Source of the DNA: 66-474 sp044464225
GTDB taxonomy: Bacteria > Pseudomonadota > Gammaproteobacteria > Xanthomonadales > Rhodanobacteraceae
Direction of reading: 5' to 3'
DNA length: 64,000 nt
Assembly: GCA_044464225.1 (NCBI GenBank)
Contig: JBIQLN010000001.1
Location: forward strand, 314,772-378,771
Of the stretch, positions 33,266 to 43,200 are shown piece by piece (the first letter of the stretch is position 1; every line of letters begins with the position of its first letter). A program made the translations under genes and the position numbers. The notes below the pieces were generated by a model that was not told the DNA's origin, made no database searches, and saw only the letters and a list, made by a program, of their open reading frames with translations.

Positions 33266-34150
33266 TCACGCGCTGCGCGGATGTGCGGGTGCCGGGATCC
33301 GGTCGTCGCCCTGTCGGGGTGCGGGCCGATTGCCTCCCTCCGGTTTCACTGGCGTCAGCGGCTCAACTTCCACCGTACCGTGGCGATTCTTGAGGAAGAC
33401 CGGATCATACGGATCGTCGCTTTGCTGGAATTGCCGGTAGGCGACCGAACCGTCGATCGAACCGCTTTGTAGCACCTCAAAGGCCGTACTGGCGACATGC
33501 GCGGATCGTCCATCCATGCCCAGCGATTTGGGCGTATGCCCCCCATCCAGAACGCCTACCCGAAGCTCGCCCACCGCCCCACCGGCCCGCGTGCCCGTTT
33601 GATGCGTCCGGACATACGCCCACTGGGCCTTGGCCCGCCGGAGCGCGACCTGGTCTCCATAGGTTTGCTTGAGCTCGTTCCACAATTGATCGGTGCGCGC
33701 AAATTCCGCCTTGCTCAATACGGTGACCATCAGGTCTCGCGCCTTCACGTACTGGAGCTGGCCGCGCTCGGCCGCCAGCACCATCCACGCCGCTCCGAGC
33801 GGGCGGTTCGCCGGAACTCCATGGCCCTTGAAGTACATCACGGCTAGGTTGTACTCGGCCGGCTTGTATGCCCACGACGCCGCGACCTTGTACATGTCGA
33901 TCGCGTGCCGGTAATCGCCCTTGCGGAAAGCCTCCACGCCATAGGCAAAAAATTTCACGCCCGGCCGGCCATCCGATTCGGGCGTGTTGAAGTGCGCGTT
34001 CGACATCGGGCCCGCGGACGCATCGGAACCGTAATCGGGAGCAACGATGCCGCCGGTGGTGGCCAGCCCCTGTGCCGACGCCACCCCGCCGATCGCCAGT
34101 GCGGTTGCACCTGCCAAAACGATGGAAAACAAGATCGCGGGTCTGCTCAT
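33266..34150 (-). CDS. Secreted Sel1/TPR-like protein, tandem copy B
   Basis: A 294-residue exported protein (signal peptide 1-26, ending 'GVASAQG'). The segment 'HFNTPESDGRPGVKFFAYG' and then 'GDYRHAIDMYKVAASWAYKPAEYNLAVMYFKG' (a Sel1-type helix pair) and 'NRPLGAAWMVLAAERG' are shared with copy A. Near the C-terminus 'DGSVAYRQFQ' and 'PYDPVFLKNRHGT' also match copy A. It overlaps copy A by 4 bases, so the two are cotranscribed with A first. I know of no described function for this pair. Confidence 0.8.
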   Translation of the reverse strand: MSRPAILFSIVLAGATALAIGGVASAQGLATTGGIVAPDYGSDASAGPMSNAHFNTPESDGRPGVKFFAYGVEAFRKGDYRHAIDMYKVAASWAYKPAEYNLAVMYFKGHGVPANRPLGAAWMVLAAERGQLQYVKARDLMVTVLSKAEFARTDQLWNELKQTYGDQVALRRAKAQWAYVRTHQTGTRAGGAVGELRVGVLDGGHTPKSLGMDGRSAHVASTAFEVLQSGSIDGSVAYRQFQQSDDPYDPVFLKNRHGTVEVEPLTPVKPEGGNRPAPRQGDDRIPAPAHPRSA

Positions 34151-35061
34151 GGCTGCGTGTCCTTGTCATGCTGCGTTTTCGACGCGTTCTCTCCCGCAGG
34201 TCCGGACGATTTGGCCTGCTTCGCCGTCGGGGCTGCTGCGCCCTCGGCGGTTTGCCGCAACGGGCCCACGGTGGCCGTGCCGGTGCGATTTTTGAGGAAC
34301 TTGACGTCGTACGGGTTGCTGCTCTCCTGCATCTGCCGGTAGGCCACACTGCCGTCCTCGGAAGCGCCATTTAGCACTTGAGAAGCGCTCGTCGCGCTGC
34401 GGGACACACTACCTGCTCCCGCGGTGTAACCACCCGGAGCGCCGTACGAGCCGCTGCCATCGTGCAGTCCGACCTTGAGGTTGCCGACCTCTCCGCCCAC
34501 GCGACTGCCGGTTTTCTTCGATTTCGCGAAACGCCACTGCACCCCGGCGCGGTGCATCGCGACCTCGTGGCCGTATTTTTTCTGCAGCCGCTGATAGTCC
34601 GCCCATGCTTCGGTACGCTCCGAATCATCGAGGTCGCTGACCATCACATGGCGTGCATACTTGTACGTCGGGCTGCCATTCTCCGCGGCGATGAACATCC
34701 AGGCCGTCCCCAACGGCCGATCGACGGGAAACCCGCCTTCGCCCTTGAAGTACAGGATGCCGAGATTGTAGGCCGCCGGCTCATAGGCCCAAAAAGCCGA
34801 CAACTCGAGCCGGTTGACCGCGTACTTGATGTCCTTCTGCGACCACGCAGCCATGCCCTGGGCGAAGAACCTGACGCCCGGTCGGCCATCCGATTCCGGC
34901 GTATTGAAATGGGTGTTGGACAGGAAGCTGGAAGAATCACTCGATCCGTAATCGGGCGCCGCCACCTCGGGGCTCTTTGTCTGCGCGGACACCGAGCCAC
35001 CGAACGCAAAGGCGATGGAAACAGGGAGCAAGGACATGGAGAGCAAAGGTCTGGATTTCAT
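34147..35061 (-). CDS. Secreted Sel1/TPR-like protein, tandem copy A
   Basis: A 304-residue exported protein, first gene of a two-gene unit. The ATG at 35061 has a GGAGGAG ribosome-binding site and opens a signal peptide (1-26, ending 'GSVSAQT'); the longer upstream frame is ignored. It carries 'HFNTPESDGRPGVRFFAQG', the Sel1-like 'RLELSAFWAYEPAAYNLGILYFKG', 'DRPLGTAWMFIAAENG' and 'DGSVAYRQMQESSNPYDVKFLKNRTGT' in parts. A Gly/Ser/Tyr-rich stretch (about 208-232) is not in copy B. The arrangement suggests tandem duplication followed by divergence. Confidence 0.82.
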   Translation of the reverse strand: MKSRPLLSMSLLPVSIAFAFGGSVSAQTKSPEVAAPDYGSSDSSSFLSNTHFNTPESDGRPGVRFFAQGMAAWSQKDIKYAVNRLELSAFWAYEPAAYNLGILYFKGEGGFPVDRPLGTAWMFIAAENGSPTYKYARHVMVSDLDDSERTEAWADYQRLQKKYGHEVAMHRAGVQWRFAKSKKTGSRVGGEVGNLKVGLHDGSGSYGAPGGYTAGAGSVSRSATSASQVLNGASEDGSVAYRQMQESSNPYDVKFLKNRTGTATVGPLRQTAEGAAAPTAKQAKSSGPAGENASKTQHDKDTQP

Positions 35062-35242
35062 CGCAGCTGCTCCTCCATGGCGGACCGGATGCGTATGGTC
35101 TACTCCGCTTGCAGCCAGACCGCAACCTTGGGCCCCGGAACCGGATGCGGCCATTCCCTACACGACAGTGCGGCGACGGCTGCTGGCGGCAGCAGGGCAC
35201 GGATCCGATCATCGGGAGCTTGATCTGACCGGGAGGAGAATC

Positions 35243-35896
35243 ATGGACATCGGGCGGCCCTGCATCACCGGGAATCCACACGCCATCATGGCGCGCATCG
35301 CCCATCGTGCGACGACACGAACGATCTTCGCCCTGCTGCTGGTGGCCTTGGCCGCCAGTGCCCACGCGGCATCGGTGTACCGCTGCACGGATGCAAACGG
35401 ATACATGTCATTCCAGGACGTTCCATGCGCCGCGCATGCACGACAGCGCAAGCTCGACCTGCATCCGCTGCCGGCGATAGGCAATCCGGCCGAGGTTGCC
35501 GCGGCGGAGCATCGGGCGCATGCCGCGCATGCGCGCTCCGAGCGCAGCACGCGCAAAAAGCGCATCCCGCGACGCCGATCGCACGTGAAACCCGAAATGT
35601 CATGGGAGTGCCGTGCCGCGGATGGCGAGGTGTTCTACCGGCACACCCGTTGCCCTTCGTCGATTCCGGGCGATGGTGTCGTCCGAACCGGCTACGCGGA
35701 GAAACAGTCCCCAGGTAACACGCGCGCGCGGCACAACGCCTGGAGCCGCGTGCGCGTGCACGCCGCCAAGGTTCCACGCGCGGAAGCGTGCCGGCGCATC
35801 CACTCCGCGGGCGCGGCGGTGCGGGACGGCCATCTGCGCGATGCCGACGTCTCCACCTACGATCACCTGATGGGACGAGATCCCTGCGGTCAATGA
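35243..35896 (+). CDS. Secreted DUF4124 family protein
   Basis: A 217-residue protein with a long n-region signal peptide (hydrophobic core 'TIFALLLVALAASAHA', ending near residue 42) and a DUF4124 domain at its start: 'SVYRCTDANGYMSFQDVPC'. A very basic linker ('TRKKRIPRRRSH') follows, then a second Cys-containing module 'WECRAADGEVFYRHTRCPSS' that looks like a degenerate repeat of the first. A GGGAGGAG site fits the ATG at 35243; ATG 35288 would give a normal-length signal peptide. DUF4124 has no known function. It is divergent from the Sel1-like pair. Confidence 0.82.
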   Translation: MDIGRPCITGNPHAIMARIAHRATTRTIFALLLVALAASAHAASVYRCTDANGYMSFQDVPCAAHARQRKLDLHPLPAIGNPAEVAAAEHRAHAAHARSERSTRKKRIPRRRSHVKPEMSWECRAADGEVFYRHTRCPSSIPGDGVVRTGYAEKQSPGNTRARHNAWSRVRVHAAKVPRAEACRRIHSAGAAVRDGHLRDADVSTYDHLMGRDPCGQ

Positions 35897-35912
35897 CGGG
35901 CGTGGTCGTCGA

Positions 35913-36863
35913 TCATGAGGCTTTCGCCCGCCGGCGCGGTGCGCGCGACGGGCGGGATCGCGCATGCTGGGCGGCGAACCCGATCGGTGGCGCCTTTCGG
36001 AACTCGGCGGCTTCTTCCAGCAGCCATTCGCGGAACGCCATGAACCCCGAACATTTGCGCGAACGCTCGGGATAGACGAGGTAATGCCATCGTCGGGCCT
36101 TCATGAGTTGCGGAAACAGTGCCACCAGCTGGCCGGTTTCGATCAGCGGCCGCACCATGGTCGTGCGTCCGAGCGCGACACCGATGCCCTCCACCGCGGC
36201 GCGCTGGCGTGATTCGGAATCGCTGAAGGACGCCGCATAACGCCGGGGCGGCTTGCCGCCATGCAGCGCGAACCACTCCTGCCAGGGGTCCTCCGGGCAC
36301 AACAACGGCAGTTCGCCGAGGTCTTCCAGCCGCGGCCGCTTGCGCCCGGCAAGCAGAGAAGGACTGGCGACCGGCGTCAGCCATTCCTCCAGCAGCGATT
36401 CCACCACGAGTCCCGGCCACTCGCCCACTCCGTAGCGCAAAGCCGCGTCGAAGCGGCCATCCGCGAAGTCCACCAGATCGATGGACGATTCGAGGTTCAA
36501 TTCGACCTCGGGGTGCCGCGTGACGAACCGCGGCAACCGCGGCAGCAGCCAACTCGATGTCATCGACGGCATCGCGGACAACGACAAGGCGTTGTTGTTG
36601 CGGCCGCACAGCGGCTTCAGGGCGTCCTCGATCGCCTCCAGGTGCGGCGCCACGTTGTCGAGCAGCCGCTGGCCCTCGGCGGTCAGCTTCAGGCCGCGCG
36701 GACCACGCACGAACAGGGTGCAGGCGACGCGCTCCTCCAGCAGCCGGATCTGGTGGCTCAGGGCGCTCACCGTGAGGTGCAGGCGCTCGGCGGCGCGGGT
36801 GAGGTTCTGCGCACGCGCGGCCGCGACGAAGGTCTGCAGCGAGTTGAGTGGTGCCCGGCTCAT
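35913..36863 (-). CDS. LysR-family transcriptional regulator (GcvA-like)
   Basis: A 316-residue LTTR. The winged HTH is at the N-terminus ('LNSLQTFVAAARAQNLTRAAERLHLT' and 'SALSHQIRLLEERV'), with 'GLKLTAEGQRLL' closing the linker helix. The effector domain reads 'LSAMPSMTSSWLLPRLPRF', typical of the GcvA/AmpR group. The tail from about residue 290 is Arg/Pro-rich and probably unstructured. It is divergent from an EamA transporter gene, whose expression it probably controls. Confidence 0.93.
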   Translation of the reverse strand: MSRAPLNSLQTFVAAARAQNLTRAAERLHLTVSALSHQIRLLEERVACTLFVRGPRGLKLTAEGQRLLDNVAPHLEAIEDALKPLCGRNNNALSLSAMPSMTSSWLLPRLPRFVTRHPEVELNLESSIDLVDFADGRFDAALRYGVGEWPGLVVESLLEEWLTPVASPSLLAGRKRPRLEDLGELPLLCPEDPWQEWFALHGGKPPRRYAASFSDSESRQRAAVEGIGVALGRTTMVRPLIETGQLVALFPQLMKARRWHYLVYPERSRKCSGFMAFREWLLEEAAEFRKAPPIGFAAQHARSRPSRAPRRRAKAS

Positions 36864-36866
36864 GTT

Positions 36867-36896
36867 CGATTTTCCTCAACGCTCGGTTGAAAAATC
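36867..36896. promoter_or_regulatory. Candidate LysR operator between lysR and the EamA gene
   Basis: CGATTTTCCTCAAC (36867-36880) is repeated in inverse as GTTGAAAAATCG (36885-36896): both arms end in CGATTTT and carry TCAAC inside, with a 2-base indel. LysR regulators bind interrupted palindromes with T-N11-A-like spacing, and this one sits at the lysR start, as expected for autoregulation and divergent control. Not verified by any footprint. Confidence 0.45.
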
Positions 36897-36973
36897 GTCG
36901 CTTCCGCAACGCGGTGGAGCGGCCTAATTTTGCGTGACACAGGGCATCCGTGCAACACGTCTGGAGGTGCGAC

Positions 36974-38044
36974 ATGTTGAGGGAATTGGCAAGACTATCG
37001 GGCAGCATGCTGTTTGCGGGGGGATACCTCACGGACCCCGCGACGCTGCGGACGCTGGCGCGCGACGAGGCAACGCCTGCACGAACCGCGCGCGGCGGGC
37101 GGCGCGTGCGGGTCGTCCAGCACGCGTTCGACTGGCGCACCCCGGTCGAACTGGCATTCCTTGCGGCGATCTGGGGCGGCTCGTTCCTGTTCTTGAGGAT
37201 CGCCGCGCCCGAATTCGGACCGGTTCCATTGGTGGACGTGCGCCTCGCACTCGGCGCATTCGTGCTGGCGCCGTTCCTGTGGCGTGCACGCCGGCAACTT
37301 GCCGCCACGGGCTGGTTCAAGATCATGGCGATCGGGCTGGTCAATACCTTGCTGCCGTTCCTGCTGTTCGCGTGGAGCGCGGAACGCGCGCCGGCCGGCG
37401 TCAGCGCGATCGTCAACAGCATGTCGGTGCCGTTCGCGGCGCTCGCGGCATTCGTGCTGTTCCGGGACCCGATCGGCATGCGGCGTATGGCGGGCCTGGT
37501 GATCGGCTTGATCGGCGTGGTGGTGCTGGCCAGCGGCGACGTGGACGGCGCAGGCGTCGGTCCCGCGGTGGCGGCCGGCGCGGGCGCGGCGCTTCTGTAT
37601 GGCGTTTCCGCGAACCTGGTGAAGCGCTATTTCGCGGGTCTGCCGCCTGCCGCGGTGGCAGCTGCGACGCTGGCGTGGGGCGCGGTACTGCTGGCGCCGT
37701 TCGCGGCGTGGCAGTGGCCCTCGGCGCCCGTTCCGATGCAGGCGTGGTTGAGCCTGCTCGCGCTGAGCGTGGTCTGCACCGGCGCAGCGTACGCCGTTTA
37801 CTTCCGCCTGATCCAGCGCGTCGGTGCACCGCGCGCGACCATGGTGACGTACCTGGTGCCGGTGTTCGGCGTGCTGTGGGCGTGGCTCGCGCTGGGCGAA
37901 CCGCTGACGATCAGCATGGCATTCGGTGGCGTCCTGATCCTGGGCGGCATGCTGTTCGGCCAGACACGGGCGCGTGCGAAGCGCGTACCTCATGCGACGA
38001 AGGTGCACGCCTCCGCGCGCCCTTGCGCCGATTGCCGGACCTGA
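36974..38044 (+). CDS. EamA/DMT-family membrane transporter
   Basis: A 356-residue drug/metabolite transporter with ten helices in two EamA repeats ('FLAAIWGGSFLFLRIAAPEFGPVPLV' opens the first, 'GVSANLVKRYFAGLP' the second). Residues 1-52 are extra: a hydrophilic segment 'YLTDPATLRTLARDEATPARTARGG' that most EamA proteins lack. A GGAGG site precedes the ATG at 36974, so the extension is probably translated, although a later start near the first helix cannot be excluded. Probably an amino-acid or metabolite exporter under the divergent LysR protein. Confidence 0.88.
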   Translation: MLRELARLSGSMLFAGGYLTDPATLRTLARDEATPARTARGGRRVRVVQHAFDWRTPVELAFLAAIWGGSFLFLRIAAPEFGPVPLVDVRLALGAFVLAPFLWRARRQLAATGWFKIMAIGLVNTLLPFLLFAWSAERAPAGVSAIVNSMSVPFAALAAFVLFRDPIGMRRMAGLVIGLIGVVVLASGDVDGAGVGPAVAAGAGAALLYGVSANLVKRYFAGLPPAAVAAATLAWGAVLLAPFAAWQWPSAPVPMQAWLSLLALSVVCTGAAYAVYFRLIQRVGAPRATMVTYLVPVFGVLWAWLALGEPLTISMAFGGVLILGGMLFGQTRARAKRVPHATKVHASARPCADCRT

Positions 38045-38076
38045 GAGCCGCGATGGTTTTCCCGCGAGGAGTCGAC

Positions 38077-38475
38077 ATGCAATCCGGATTTCCGACGGCC
38101 GCCGAATATGCGTCCGAACCCGCCCGCCACCCGGCCCTGACCGTCATCGACATTCGTTCGGAACAGGCCGCCGCCAGCGATCGTTACAGCAACCGCGTCG
38201 TGTTCGACATCAACGAGAGCTGCATGCGGCTCGCGGTGTTCGAGGGAGAGTATCGCTGGCACCACCATCCGGATTCCGACGAGCTTTTTCTCGTGGTGGC
38301 GGGCGAGCTCCAGATCGATTTCGAGGATGGCGCCCGCGTGACGTTGACCGAATGGCAAAGCATCGTGGTGCCGGCGGCAACCGTGCATCGGACGCGGGCG
38401 ATCGGTCGCACGGTCAATCTCACGTTTGAAAGGCACAACGCAAGGACCGAGTTCGTCGAGAAAACCGATCCTTGA
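38077..38475 (+). CDS. Cupin-domain protein
   Basis: A 132-residue single-domain cupin. The metal-binding motifs are clear: 'YRWHHHPDSDELFLVVAGELQI' (motif 1, three His and Glu) and 'IVVPAATVHRTRA' (motif 2, His). A GAGGAG site at 38065-38070 supports the ATG at 38077. It follows the EamA gene by 32 bases on the same strand and may be cotranscribed. The substrate cannot be told; this type includes mannose-6-phosphate isomerase-like and dioxygenase-like members. Confidence 0.88.
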   Translation: MQSGFPTAAEYASEPARHPALTVIDIRSEQAAASDRYSNRVVFDINESCMRLAVFEGEYRWHHHPDSDELFLVVAGELQIDFEDGARVTLTEWQSIVVPAATVHRTRAIGRTVNLTFERHNARTEFVEKTDP

Positions 38476-38551
38476 CCGGAGGGATGCGATGCCGCTTGGT
38501 GGCAAGTCCTGATCGATCCGAACCATCGAGGGCGGCGGCTATACTCGGGGC

Positions 38552-39292
38552 ATGAACTTGCCCGATCGCCCTCGCCTGGCCCCCCTGGCCCTGCCTTTCA
38601 TCGTCCTCGCATCGTTTGCGATCGCCGGCTGTTCGCAGCAGGGCCAAACGCCGCCGGCCGCGCCTTCGGCCTCCGCACAGGCCGCGGCCAACGAAGCCGC
38701 CGCCGACAAGGAGCTGAAGCTCTACCAGCAGATGCTGGCCGAACACAGCGATGCGCTGGCGGCCCCGGTGGGCGAGGAAATCGTGCAGAAATATCCGGGC
38801 ACGTCCGCGGCGGCCGAAGTGCAGAAGACGCTCCCGAAGATCCAGGCCGCGGCCAAGGCCAAGGCCGAACACGATCGGCTGGCGAACCTCTGGTATTACC
38901 AAAGGGCCAACGTGGACGGCGAGCAGTCGACGGCCAGCACCTATTCCGAACCGCGCAGCGCGAACAGCGTGCGGCTGGTGCTGCGTCGCCACCAGAAGTG
39001 GGGCGAAAGCGTCTACCTGTTCGCACCCGACGGCAGCAAGGGTTTCGTGTGCAAGAACGTTTGCAACGTGGTGATGCGATTCGACGGCAAGCGTGAAACC
39101 TGGAAGGCGTACCTGCCCAAGACGGGTGAGCCTGCGATGTTCATCAAGAACGAAAAGCGCTTCATCGCGGCGTTGCAGAAGGCCAGGGTGATCGAAATGG
39201 ATGTCACCAGCCGCGAGCATGGCAAGGAAACCCTGAAGTTCGAAGTCGGTGGCTTCGAACCATCGAAGTTCCTGCCGTTGCCGAAAAAATAA
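38552..39292 (+). CDS. Hypothetical lipoprotein
   Basis: A 246-residue lipoprotein: signal peptide with lipobox 'SFAIAGC' (lipidated Cys near residue 28), then an Ala/Gln/Pro-rich spacer, a short helical stretch 'ELKLYQQMLAEHSDALA' and a beta-rich C-terminal domain from about residue 110 ('LVLRRHQKWGESVYLF', 'FVCKNVCNVVMRFDGK'). Two Cys in 'CKNVC' are conserved-looking. No named family recognised. A TATACT hexamer lies at 38540-38545, too close to the start to be certain as a -10. Confidence 0.78.
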   Translation: MNLPDRPRLAPLALPFIVLASFAIAGCSQQGQTPPAAPSASAQAAANEAAADKELKLYQQMLAEHSDALAAPVGEEIVQKYPGTSAAAEVQKTLPKIQAAAKAKAEHDRLANLWYYQRANVDGEQSTASTYSEPRSANSVRLVLRRHQKWGESVYLFAPDGSKGFVCKNVCNVVMRFDGKRETWKAYLPKTGEPAMFIKNEKRFIAALQKARVIEMDVTSREHGKETLKFEVGGFEPSKFLPLPKK

Positions 39293-39396
39293 TCCTCCCC
39301 GCCTCTATTTGGGCCCCGGGCGTGTTGATTCCGATCCCCGGGCAGCGCAATATCCGTACGCGCGCCGGCCATCATCCGGCGTCTCCGGGGCCGGGA

Positions 39397-40209
39397 ATGG
39401 ACGAGAAGATCTGCATCTTCGACGACGTGTACAACGAGGTGTCCGCACGCGCGCAAGCCGAGCACGAAAAGATCGGCGCGTTCGGCATGCTGGCGCGGAT
39501 GAAACTGTGGGACCGGCCGAAGGAAACCGAGATCACGCTGGCCAACACGGAAAAGCGCTACGAGCCTTTCTGGATGGCCAAAGCCACCCGCCGAACCCGC
39601 TACACGCGCAAGCTCGCCTACCACATCAAGGTCGAGCATCCGCACGTCATGTCGGTGGAACTGCTGGGCCAGAAGCTCGCGGTGGACGCGCGGCGCGAAC
39701 TGCAACTTGCAGCGGTGGAGGATTGCGAAAACGTCACCGCACTCACCCATTTCATGGATGCGCTCCGCCGCGACATGCCGGAAAAAATGCTGATTGATTA
39801 CGCCGGCCGGTTCGCCTTCCAGGACGCGGCGGACAGCAACCAGCCGCAGTTCATCGCGCCCACCGTGACCGCGGCGTCCGTCCTGCAACAGGTGAAGGCA
39901 AAGCTTTCCGCGCCCGTGGAAGCCGACGCGATCGCCAGCGACGAAGTCGACATCGAATCGCTGACGCTGTTCTACCGTCCGGTGTACGCGTTCCAGTTCG
40001 CATGGAAGGACAAGACCGGCGTGATCGAGATCGATGGCCTGACCGGCCGCGTCAACAAGGAAGGCGACATGCTGGGCGGCGCGGTGCGCGCACTCGGCAA
40101 CCGCGACGCGTTGTTCGACCTCGGCGCGGATTTCGCGGGCATGGTGGTACCGGGCGGCACGATCGTCGTGAAGCTCATAGACAAGCTTTCGAGAAAGACG
40201 CCCGCCTGA
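39397..40209 (+). CDS. Uncharacterised soluble protein
   Basis: A 270-residue protein without signal peptide or membrane helices. It starts 'MDEKICIFDDVYNEVSARAQAEHEKIG', then has an alpha-beta region with 'WDRPKETEITLANTEKRYEPFW', 'YHIKVEHPHVMSVELLGQ', and a C-terminal domain 'SLTLFYRPVYAFQFAWKDKTGVIEIDGLTGRV' in parts, followed by a Gly-rich amphipathic end. The phrase 'YRPVYAFQF.W......I.IDG.TG' resembles PepSY-like or membrane-zinc-ribbon-associated domains in which a protein of unknown function follows a metal centre, but I do not assign it. ATG 39397 is preferred; the frame opens at 39322. Confidence 0.7.
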   Translation: MDEKICIFDDVYNEVSARAQAEHEKIGAFGMLARMKLWDRPKETEITLANTEKRYEPFWMAKATRRTRYTRKLAYHIKVEHPHVMSVELLGQKLAVDARRELQLAAVEDCENVTALTHFMDALRRDMPEKMLIDYAGRFAFQDAADSNQPQFIAPTVTAASVLQQVKAKLSAPVEADAIASDEVDIESLTLFYRPVYAFQFAWKDKTGVIEIDGLTGRVNKEGDMLGGAVRALGNRDALFDLGADFAGMVVPGGTIVVKLIDKLSRKTPA

Positions 40210-40252
40210 GACACGTGTCTACTGCCCGATTGCCGCGCGGCGGGCTCCTGCG

Positions 40253-43200
40253 TTACCGGACGGTCACAGGCGCACGATTGTCGTCGGACACGCGATCGAC
40301 CAGCTCGTTGAAGGGATCGATGCCGGCCTCGTAGGGCACGCCATCCACCGTCACGGTGAGGGCGCTGTCGCCGTCCTTCACCGGCAGCTTCGCCAGGTAC
40401 AACGGCTTCTCGTCCTGCTCCTCGCCATCCTTCGCCTGCGCGAACACGCCGATCCGAACGGGAATGTCGAGCTTGGCTCGCGTCTCCCTGCCCTTGCCGT
40501 CGGCGTAATACTTGCCCGCGTGCACATGCATCGTCACCTCGTATTTGCCGTCTGCGAGCTTCTTCGCGGCCGCCGAAACCATGCGGTTGTCGAACAGCGT
40601 GATCCTGTCGAAGAAGTCGGTGATCAGGTCCTGGTACTGCGGGCCCGCCTGCACGCGCAGGTCGGCGATCAGTTCGCGCGTGTCGGTATAGGGCGGCTGC
40701 TGGAATTTCACCCTGTCCAGCCACGTGCGCAACGCCGCGTTGACCTTGTCTTCGCCGATGTAGTCGGCCAGCGCGTAGAAGATCACCGACGCCTTGCGGT
40801 AGTGGATGTAGGGCTGGTTCTCGACCAGCGCCAGCGGCATTTCCTCGACGCGTTCGCCCGCGCGCCCACGCAGGTAGCGGTCGAGTTCGTACTTCAGGAA
40901 CTTGCGCATCTTCGTCGGGCCGTACAGGTGCTTCATCACCATCAACGCCGAATACTGCGCCAGGGATTCGTCCAGCATCGTCACGCCCTGCACGCTGGCG
41001 CCGATGGCCTGGTGCGCCCACCACTGGTGGCCGATCTCGTGCGCGGTCACGTAGGTGACGTAATCGATGTCCGAAGGCTTGCGCAAGTCCGCAATGAACC
41101 CGATCGCCTCCGAGAACGGCACGGTGTTCGCGAACGATTGCGCAAAGGATGCGTAATCCGGGAATTCGAGGATGCGCAACTGGCGGAACTGGTATGGTCC
41201 GAAGTGCTTGTCGTAATAGTCGAGCGACAGCTTCATCGCCTTGAACATCCGTTCGATGTTGTACGGATGCTGCGGATCGTAATAGACCTCCAGGTTCACG
41301 TCGTGCCACTTGTCGCGCGCCACCTTGTAGCGCGCCGACTGGAACGAGAAGAAGTCCAGGATCGGCGTGTCCTGCACGTAATGGAAATAGCGCCATCCGC
41401 CCTTGACCCACTCCTTCTGCAGGTAGCCGGGCGCCAGCGCGATCTGGTCGGCGCTGGTGGAAAGGGTGGCCTGGAAATGCACCCAGTCGGCATCGCAGGA
41501 AATCAGGTTGTTGGCATGCGCCGCGGCATCATCGCGCTTGGGCAACCGCTGTGCCGGACCCAACCCGTACTTGCGACGGTCGTTGTTGTCGGTGAGCTGG
41601 CGGTTTTCGTCGTAGCAGAAGTGCGGAAACGCGAAGCTGTTGATGAAGGTGCCGTTGTGGACGATCTGCTCGCCGACGGGTTCGTTGGCAAACCCCTTGT
41701 ACGCGACGTGCATCCGGAAACCGAAATCCATCGACGCACCGGGCGCCAGCGGCTGCGCCAGTTTGTAGATGTAGAAGCCCTGCTGCTTGTCCGCCAGCGC
41801 GACGGAATGCGCGGGAAAATCCAGGTCGACCGTGTAATCGCGGGTGGGGAACGTCGGCAGTTGCACCAGCAACTCGTCGATGGGCTTGTCGTGCTTGTTG
41901 ACCAGCACGTAATGGCCATCGACGTCGACGCGCCGTTCCGCCGGATGCATCGCCACGTCCACGTTGACGGCCGTGATCCTCGGCTGGGCCAGCCCCATGT
42001 ATTTCCGGTAATCCTTTTCGTATTGCGCCTGCAGGCGCTGCTGCTGATCGTGGGTCTGGTAGCGATACAGCCGGTGGGTGTTGTGGAAAAGGAACACCCC
42101 GATCGCGGCGAAGCCGATCAGTGAAAGCGCCAGCACGATCCGCGACGGCGCACGAAACCGCTGCAGCGCAATCCGGCCGCGCGCCCGCCAACCGCGGGTC
42201 GTCCCGCGCACCCAATAAAGGGCGGCGGTCACCAGCAGTGCGATCGCAAGGCAATACCAGTACGCGCGGAACCACAGGTTGCCGATCCAGAAGGAACCGA
42301 ACCCGTTCATGTCGGAATACGGCGTGCCCGGCGCACTGCCGTAGCGGTACAGGTGATCGGACAGGTGGAACTGCGTCAGCGCGATCATCGACACGAAGAA
42401 CGCGACGATCAGCGCGTAGCCGACGAACTTGTTGTTGGACCACACCTGCAATACCACCGCGAGGATCGCGAACAACATGAACGACAGCAGGTCGAGTCCG
42501 ATGTATTGCAGATACAGCAACGGCTGCAGGTCCGAATAGCCCCGCAGCAACTGGTACGCCATCGAGAACAGCGAACCCGCAGCGAGGAACAAGACCGCCA
42601 CCACCGCCAGCGCGAAAACCTTCGACAGCAGCGGAATCCAGTCCGGCGTCGGGAACGCGTCGATCACTTCGCCGACGCGCCGGTCGCGTTCACGCCACAC
42701 CAGTTCGCCCGCGTAGAACGCCAGCACGAACAACAGCAGCCACGTGTAACTGCTGCTCATCGCTTGCGCCATCAGGTGCGTGACCGGCCACACGCTGGTG
42801 CCGTAGATCTGGTCGCTGAAGGCAAGGTTGCCGCCCAGGTTCGCCAGGCCGAACGCCAGCATCACCAGGAACGGCACGCCCCGCAACACCCCGCGGGTGT
42901 CGAACCATGCCAGCTTCACGAACTGCCGGGTACGTGCGCCGAAACCGGTGCGCAGCGTCACCATCGGCAATACGATCGGCACGGTGCGGACGGCGGCAGG
43001 CGCGTCGGCTGTCGCCAACACCCGCTTGCGCCGGCGGAACAACCGGAGGCCTTCGCGGTCGGGCTTGAACAGCACGAAGGTCGCGGCGAGCAACCCTGCC
43101 CCCACGGCCAGCCACAAGCCGCGGTTGCCCAGCACCATCCCGGCCAATGCCGGGATGCGGACGTTCTGGTCGGATGGCGTCCAGTAACGCGTCACCAGGT

